A program made the position numbers and the translations under genes. Below, in pieces: positions 58,331 to 64,000 of a DNA stretch of 64,000 nt (the stretch's first letter is position 1; every line of letters starts with the position of its first letter). The stretch is from Macrostomum hystrix (taxonomy: Eukaryota > Platyhelminthes > Macrostomidae). The stretch spans positions 1,853,501 through 1,917,500 of the forward strand of contig CATNEN010000012.1 in assembly GCA_950097015.1 (NCBI GenBank), in the 5' to 3' direction. The notes beneath the pieces were generated by a model. It searched no databases, was not told the DNA's origin, and saw only the letters and a program-made list of their open reading frames with translations.

Positions 58331-60195
58331 GCGTTAGCTGCTTTCAAAACAGAAAATATGATCTAATTAAATTATAATTGTTTTTATAAAATTTTCAAAT
58401 TTCGTAAGTGTCCTTTCCGTTTGCTTACCAAAAGAGCTTATAAAAAATTCGAATAAATTTTTGGACTTTTTCGCAACATATCGGCGAGTAGGATTATACA
58501 CTAGTGGCCGGTTACATACTCCCTTATGGCTGTCAATGAAACACATGTTTGCTTCTTAGGCTCACATCTTTAGTCAATACATTTCAAAATATAAAATAAA
58601 TCCTAATAAACCCAATATAATATAAAATTAGTGAAAGACTGGGTATCATGCGTTATAAAATAAACTTAATGTTTTATAGTTGTGAATGTAGCTTAAGTGA
58701 AGTGCTACTTTGAAACTGAATGATAAAAATGTATTATAGAACAGACAGACATTAAACATTCTGCAAGTTAGAATGACTCTCAGACGAGAAACATTATGCG
58801 AATCGCGATTTGCGAGCCACTATTCTGACGAAAAACAAAAGAAAGCTCAATCTTAGGGATGCCGATAAGCAAAAAAACGATCGAATATACGATCAATAGT
58901 ACTTAGATAGTAAAGTAGTATAAAAGTGTTTTTATTTCCAACTCTACTTAAATATTATTTCTGGTTGTACGCTCGTATGTCTCATCGGCATGCCAACAAT
59001 AGTTAGTATTAGGAGCGATTAAAAGGTGAGAAATACACCGATACACCGATATGTTACTCATAAAGTATAAAGTTTTTCACAATCGCTACTCAGAAATTTA
59101 CTATTTTATCCTCAAAACAATACATCCAAAAAATCAATATACATTTTTCATTTTTAAGCACATTAACAATTATCTACAGTGTCTGTTGCCATTGCCATTA
59201 AAAACGGCGCTTGAGTATATACATTTTAAAGCAAATTAACAGCATAACAAAAGCAAATTAAAACAAAAGTGGCGAAAACTATCAACGGGATTGATATTTA
59301 ATGCTTATTAACTTATTAACAAAAAGTGAAACCAAATTGGATGGATAAAAATCAAGAGCCGGAATTTAAACAAACTAATCCGAGCCATACCTGCCTCTAT
59401 TTAGTCTGCATCGAATCTTAACAAATGCTGATTTACAGTCTACACACAGAGTTTGACTTGCATTGCGAGTTAGCGTTAGTAGAAAAAAATGGTGTCATAA
59501 CACACAGGTACAACTCTCATGTCTGATATAATAAGCACACACTTCAAAACATTTTAATAGCACACAAAATCCATTGATGTGTTTGAATAAAATCGCTAGC
59601 TGCTCGATAAAAGAGAGAGAAGTTTAACAACACCAAATGATAGGCCATTGTTAAGTATAGGTACAACTGGGGACAAATTGCTTCTTAGCTGCACATAACG
59701 GTTGCTTAGTTCGCATTAATTTAGCACATTGCTCGCCAGTTTGTAAAGCAGGTAATTTTTTGTCGTAATTAGAGTACTATACTTGACACAACAGAGATAA
59801 GTAGTATATAGTACAAACTGGTTATAGCAGACAGAAATTGAGATTTGAGCCTGCGATGCACTTAGAGAATTTAATTTGCTTTCTACCTAAATTATTTAAC
59901 ATATATAATTGCTTCCGTTTTAGGAATAACAAATGTGTTCAAATTTCTAAGTAGAACGTGTTAAGCACATTAAATGGGTAGCAATCAGTATAAACCACAT
60001 AGTTATTACCCCTACCATTATTATACATGCCCAATTTTAGTCTATGGTCCCCATTTAGTAACAAAATGATTCGTCGTGTAATCAAACGGTAACTACAGGA
60101 GAAATAGCTCTTCCGTTTCCTGGAAAGCGGAGCTACACGTTGGTTTTGCAGCCTTTATCTTCGTTCTACTTGTCAGCATACTGCTTTCTAATTGT
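58331..60195. other. No supported gene
   Basis: AT-rich spacer between the tRNA and POLD4; nothing recognised. Confidence 0.5.
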
Positions 60196-60198
60196 TTT

Positions 60199-60275
60199 AA
60201 TGCTGAAACTGTATCGATCTTGATGCTGAAACTGTATCGATCTTGATGCTGAAACTGTATCGATCTTGATGCTGA
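60199..60275. repeat. 23-bp triplicate
   Basis: Three and a bit copies of GATGCTGAAACTGTATCGAT plus CTT, just past the POLD4 stop. Confidence 0.9.
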
Positions 60276-60297
60276 TCAGTTTTGCAACCAACCAAAT

Positions 60298-60312
60298 TTG
60301 TTACCATGACAA
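60298..60312 (+). promoter_or_regulatory. X-box-like RFX site
   Basis: GTTACCATGACAAC is a near-ideal two-half-site RFX motif, about 40 nt past the POLD4 stop codon. Confidence 0.35.
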
Positions 60313-60351
60313 CCAGACTGTCGTGACTGAGCAATGAGGAGTAGATTGGAA

Positions 60352-60888
60352 CTACATCAGTCCGGAATAAGCCAGCCAGATGCACTCGGTGAAGAGCGGA
60401 TTGCCGGCGTGTGCCAGCACAAGGCTGCGAACCGCAGGCGGCGGTGCCAGGCCGCGACACGCGGCCCGCTCCCAGCGCTGCAGCCGGCTGACTCCCACGC
60501 AGGGTCCGTATTCCCAATTCAAGTCGAAATCTCTCAGAAGCGCCTGGCACTGTGGTGACATGCTGCCAGGCAGATTTGCAGACACCAAGTTAGTAGTAAA
60601 TGGAAAATTGGAGCTCACCAAGTCTTCGTCTGACAGCTTTGGCACAGTGCTGGCTGTTGAACAGTTGCTGCTAGGATGCTGTTCTTTTTGCTGCTGCTGC
60701 TGATGCTGGCATGTGTGCTCCTGGCAATCCTGCAATGGTAGTCTTTGTCGCTTAGCAGATGCGACAATCACAGGGAACAAGTCAGGGATTTTGTAACAAT
60801 CGCCAGTGCCAGAGCTAGAGATGATGGCTAGCTTGCGCTTTCTAGCAGCAGCAGAGGCAGCAACAGCAGGGAAAAAGAGTTCGTGCAT
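60352..60888 (-). CDS. POLD4: DNA polymerase delta subunit 4 (p12)
   Basis: Smallest subunit of the replicative DNA polymerase delta; it stabilises the complex and links it to PCNA. The C-terminal third is diagnostic: LLRDFDLNWEYGPCVGVSRL, QRWERA, then GLAPPPAVRSLV and NPLFTECIWLAY, matching the conserved p12 core. The N-terminal part (about 100 aa) is low-complexity, with QHQQQQQKEQ, and is longer than in vertebrates (178 aa here against about 107). A basic RKRKL near the N-terminus recalls the start of vertebrate p12, which binds PCNA, but the match is loose. There are no introns. I chose the ATG at 60888. The frame is open to a clean acceptor (TTGTTTTCAG|AG at 60914), which fits trans-splicing 25 nt before the start. 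A 23-bp triplicate lies just past the stop. Confidence 0.9.
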   Translation of the reverse strand: MHELFFPAVAASAAARKRKLAIISSSGTGDCYKIPDLFPVIVASAKRQRLPLQDCQEHTCQHQQQQQKEQHPSSNCSTASTVPKLSDEDLVSSNFPFTTNLVSANLPGSMSPQCQALLRDFDLNWEYGPCVGVSRLQRWERAACRGLAPPPAVRSLVLAHAGNPLFTECIWLAYSGLM

Positions 60889-61009
60889 GCTTGAACTCCC
60901 GACTTTCACAGGCTCTGAAAACAATTGTTACTTTATAATAAAAAAGTTGGTTAAGCTAGAAAAAAAGTATTGCAAAAAATTTCTATTTTAGATGAAATGC
61001 CCATTTGAT

Positions 61010-61198
61010 CAGTGGCGGCGCAGGACCTCCAGCTGGGGGGGGGGCGGTGGTTGGGTGGTCACCCCCATGCCCCATGGGGTGACCACACTTTTGAAAAAAT
61101 ATGGTAAAGTACCAATTTTTTTAAGTGGGTGGTCACCCCCTGAGGGTGGTGAGGGGTGGTCACCCGGGGCAGCCCGCCCCCCCCCTGCGCCGCCACTG
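61010..61198. mobile_element. Non-autonomous hAT-type MITE, 189 bp, with 8-bp target duplication
   Basis: Terminal inverted repeats are CAGTGGCGGCGCAGG at both ends. Direct repeats CATTTGAT flank it exactly (61002-61009 and 61199-61206). Eight-bp duplications and CAGTG ends are typical of the hAT superfamily. The GC-rich interior repeats GTGGTCACCCC in both orientations and has no coding capacity. Perfect ends and duplication suggest a recent insertion. Confidence 0.9.
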
Positions 61199-61206
61199 CA
61201 TTTGAT

Positions 61207-62498
61207 TCCCAATGTAGTACTGATAACTTGAATGAAAATCATTTTATTAAATTTTGTAGAAAAACTATTTAAAAGTAATTGAAGCAACTGTTGACAGATA
61301 TATTTTTCATTATACTTTTATTTCTTTTCTTTATATTAAAATCAAACTCTCTGTAAAAGAATTCTTGAGTTGCTAGAACATTTAACACATAAATAAGGTA
61401 AAAATGAAGCAATTCATTTTAAGCACTTGTGTATAGTATGTTGTAGAATATTTTTATAACAGTGGGTGAATGAGCATTAAGTCTATGCTAGTTCCTTTAT
61501 ATTATTTGCAAGGTACAGTAAAATGTATTCACTTACTAAAATGCCTTTGGCTTGACAATTGAGTTTTTTAGGCTAAGGCTTTATTATATAGGGTATTCAT
61601 AAGCTTTTAAAGATATAGAAGTAAAAAATTTATTCTAAATTGAAAGTATAGCAAAAAGCATTTGAACATACAGTTACACTTAAATTTATACAATCACAAA
61701 TTTTCTTATTTATGGATATACTTAAATCCAATCAAACTTGTAAAAATTAGTCACAAGCATAATAATTTCTGTTTCCCGAATCCTATTATGACATTTATCC
61801 AATGATTTTTACACTGACAACATATCAAAACAAAATTCAACTAAATATAGTCCTACCAGAAGTTCTAAAATTCCAAAAAGTTTCAATACCATGGAAAATA
61901 AGCAACAATACTCTATAACTAAAAACGAATTATATTAAGCTACAGAAAAAATCTGACCTGCGCAACAACATGTAAGACTTTATTTTATCATTATCGTGTA
62001 CAGTGAGTGATATTAATAATCTAGCGATTAGGAGCCTTTGTTTTTACGAAATTTTAATTATTGCGATTCTTCAAGTTAAAAAAGTACGAATTTTAACGAG
62101 ACCCTAAGTTAAAACAACTTATAGAACAAGCTATACAAATTTTTACTTATCTGCTCATTAATGCGTACACAAAAATTTTATTTCTAAAAAATATGCATCC
62201 AGAAATTAATCTATTTTTATTAATTTGTGAAGAAACTTTTTGCCTCGACACCTATTGAGTCGTAAAACTATCCGGGCTCCGATTGTCAACATGCATTCGC
62301 CATTACTCATGATTTCAAGAATTTCTTCGAACGAGTAGAAAACCGAAGGAAGATCAGATTGTAACTTGCTTCAACGCTCGAACAGAGTATCCTGCGCCAG
62401 CGGCTAGTTTGATTGTCGGGTCACGTGATCCGCGACGAGAGCTACCGCCATCAGCTTATCCTCGACGTCCTGCCTGTTGTTGATCCTTTAGGGTCTTC
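61207..62498. other. No supported gene
   Basis: AT-rich spacer between the MITE and the zinc-finger exon; nothing recognised. Confidence 0.5.
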
Positions 62499-62853
62499 TC
62501 AGACAGCGAAGGCTGCGAAGTGCGACAGAGAAAGTTTCTGCGGTGGAGCAGGCACCGGTGCTGGCTTATGACACGGATTGGCGCTCATGTGCCGCCGGAT
62601 GTCCCAGTAGGAGACACCTTGAAGGTCGCAGGTGAGGCAGGCGAATGGTTTTTTGCCCCAGTGGACCAACAAGTGCTATTTGAGATAATCGTTATCGGCG
62701 AACTCCCTAGAGCATAGAGCGCAGGGATTTGACCGGCCATTGTTTGATGATGAAGATCCGCCGACTGTTGAAGCCAGAGTGGTTGTAGCTGCCGGTGCAA
62801 CCGCTGTTGCGGCCATGTCGGAGCCGGATGCCCCACGATCCAGGATTGCTGGA
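62499..62853 (-). pseudogene. C2H2 zinc-finger exon with one in-frame stop
   Basis: Read from the acceptor CTCCGCAG at 62854, the frame gives an Ala/Thr/Ser-rich stretch. Then comes a finger C-A-L-C-SREFADNDYLK-stop-H-LLVH, the linker WGKKPFA, and a second finger C-L-T-C-DLQGVSYWDIRR-H-MSANPC-H. A Pro-rich end follows, with TGA at 62499-62501. The TAG at 62676-62678 replaces the residue just before the first zinc-binding His, where Arg, Lys or Gln is usual. One base change would open it. Everything else is intact, so this may be a recent pseudogene, a polymorphic null or a base error. It is probably one exon of a larger minus-strand gene. I cannot name the family member. Confidence 0.5.
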
Positions 62854-63223
62854 CTGCGGAGAGCAAATTGATAAGAAAATGCAAGTACTCAAGCAGGCTT
62901 TGCAGTACTGGTACAGAGCAGTGATGTAAAATAAGTTAGCCATTTTAATGGGTGATCACAATTGTGATTTTGGTACAATCCTGGTAAAATTAGTGTATTA
63001 ACTTCTTAATCGCCTTTTTATTCCCAAATGAACAGATTTCCATCCAGTTTAACCAAGTCTGCCAACAACTATCGAAATCTAATTGAAGCTAGTCTCGTGC
63101 CTTTGACAGTACTCGGCTAGATTTATAATATGTATTTGAAAAGAAAAACAACTCGACAGCACAAAAAAGGCCGAATCAAGTGCCAGCAGGAAATGCACTT
63201 CGAAATTCGAATTATGGTCTGAC

Positions 63224-63424
63224 ATGCGTTTGAGTCTGCCAGTGAAAGACATTGAGCGGTCCCGCGGGGCGGAATTGCTCAACAATCGCAGGAAACAAGA
63301 GACCTTAAAAGACTGGGCTCGCTGCAAAGTGACTAAAGCCCAACGACTATTGACGACTAGAGCCAGAGGATCAGCCCTTCAGTGGCTCCTAAGCAAAAGA
63401 CCTGACATCAACTATACAAAATAA
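63224..63424 (+). CDS. Small basic ORF, 66 aa, unsure
   Basis: True ATG to TAA, rich in Lys and Arg (LNNRRKQETLKDWARCKVTK). There is no recognisable domain, no promoter signal and no clear splice partner. Composition is more protein-like than that of the surrounding AT-rich DNA. It may be coding or chance. Confidence 0.18.
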   Translation: MRLSLPVKDIERSRGAELLNNRRKQETLKDWARCKVTKAQRLLTTRARGSALQWLLSKRPDINYTK

Positions 63425-63544
63425 GATCAGCTTAGTCAAAGCGAGATCAAGATCAAAGCGACAGTGGTCGCCAATCTTTTATAGCTCACTGGCGAAATAG
63501 AGAACCCAAAAGACGACAGTGGACAGCATGGACTGAGGAGAGAT

Positions 63545-64000
63545 AAGATACGTCATAGATGAGATGTAGGAGAGATGAGATATAGGACAGATGAGATGTA
63601 GGAGAGATGAGATATAGGACAGATGAGATGTAGGAGAGATGAGATATAGGACAGATGAGATGTAGGAGATGAGATATAGGAGAGATGAGATGTAGGAGAG
63701 ATGTGAATGTTGGAGAGATGAGACACGGGCAGAGTTAAGAGGTAGGAGAGATGAGACACGGGCAGAGTTAAGAGGTAGGAGAGATGAGACACGGGAAGAG
63801 TTAAGAGGTAGGAGAGATGAGACACGGGAAGAGTTAAGAGGTAGGAGAGATGAGACACGGAGAGAGTTAAGAGGTAGGAGAGATGAGACACGGGGAGGTT
63901 TGATACGTTGGAGAGATGAGACACGGGAGAGATGAGACACGGGAGAGTTGAGACACGGGGAGAGATGAGACACGGGGAGAGATGAGACGTAGGAGAGATG
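63545..64000. repeat. Minisatellite running off the window
   Basis: First GAGATGTAGGAGAGATGAGA/TATAGGACAGAT units, then GAGACACGGGAAGAGTTAAG + AGGTAGGAGAGAT (33 bp), then degenerate ends. Confidence 0.92.

Overview
This window is nuclear DNA of a multicellular animal. It holds spliced genes with GT-AG introns, orthologues of animal-restricted families (SLC38A11, NAGPA, OXR1/NCOA7, ANKRD60, POLD4), two tRNA-derived SINE families, a DNA-transposon MITE and a canonical tRNA-Leu. Coding exons are GC-rich and introns and spacers AT-rich. About 19% of the window (my rough sum of array lengths) is minisatellite. The mix fits a repeat-rich spiralian such as a free-living flatworm, but nothing in the sequence fixes the species. 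Several genes have a good 3' splice site just before the ATG and no visible upstream exon, which would fit spliced-leader trans-splicing or unseen 5' UTR exons.

Layout. 1-3700: no convincing gene, three tandem arrays. 3740-11567 (+): SLC38A11-like amino-acid transporter in 11 exons whose phases all agree (502 aa). 11970-13110: short dispersed minisatellites. 13656-14896 (+): two-exon profilin-like gene with a 15-bp minisatellite in its intron. 15912-16463 (+): intronless 183-aa orphan protein with a TATA box. 17130-19430: large satellites. 20832-24909 (-): USP2/USP21-type deubiquitinase in 4 exons (488 aa). 24910-27640: AT-rich spacer between two divergent genes. 27684-29553 (+): six-helix TRP-like channel gene broken by three frameshifts. 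30544-43286 (+): OXR1/NCOA7 protein (LysM plus TLDc) in 5 phase-consistent exons (768 aa), with a mariner relic, a SINE and two big satellites in its introns. 43360-47150: three more arrays. 47588-51062 (-): ANKRD60 in 7 exons, with one phase discrepancy. 53443-57231 (+): NAGPA-like membrane protein with altered signature motifs. 58241-58320 (+): tRNA-Leu(AAG). 60352-60888 (-): POLD4. 61010-61198: hAT-type MITE with perfect 8-bp target duplication. 62499-62853 (-): C2H2 zinc-finger exon with one in-frame stop. 63545-64000: minisatellite running off the edge.

The genes are not a pathway or operon; they are independent eukaryotic loci. The most notable common structure is that almost every intron-rich gene carries its own minisatellite, usually ending within about 130 nt of a 3' splice site and never entering an exon. 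Other points worth following are the changed active-site motifs of the NAGPA-like protein, the acidic insertion inside TLDc, the mutated zinc site of the USP, and the frame breaks in the channel, zinc-finger and ANKRD60 genes.
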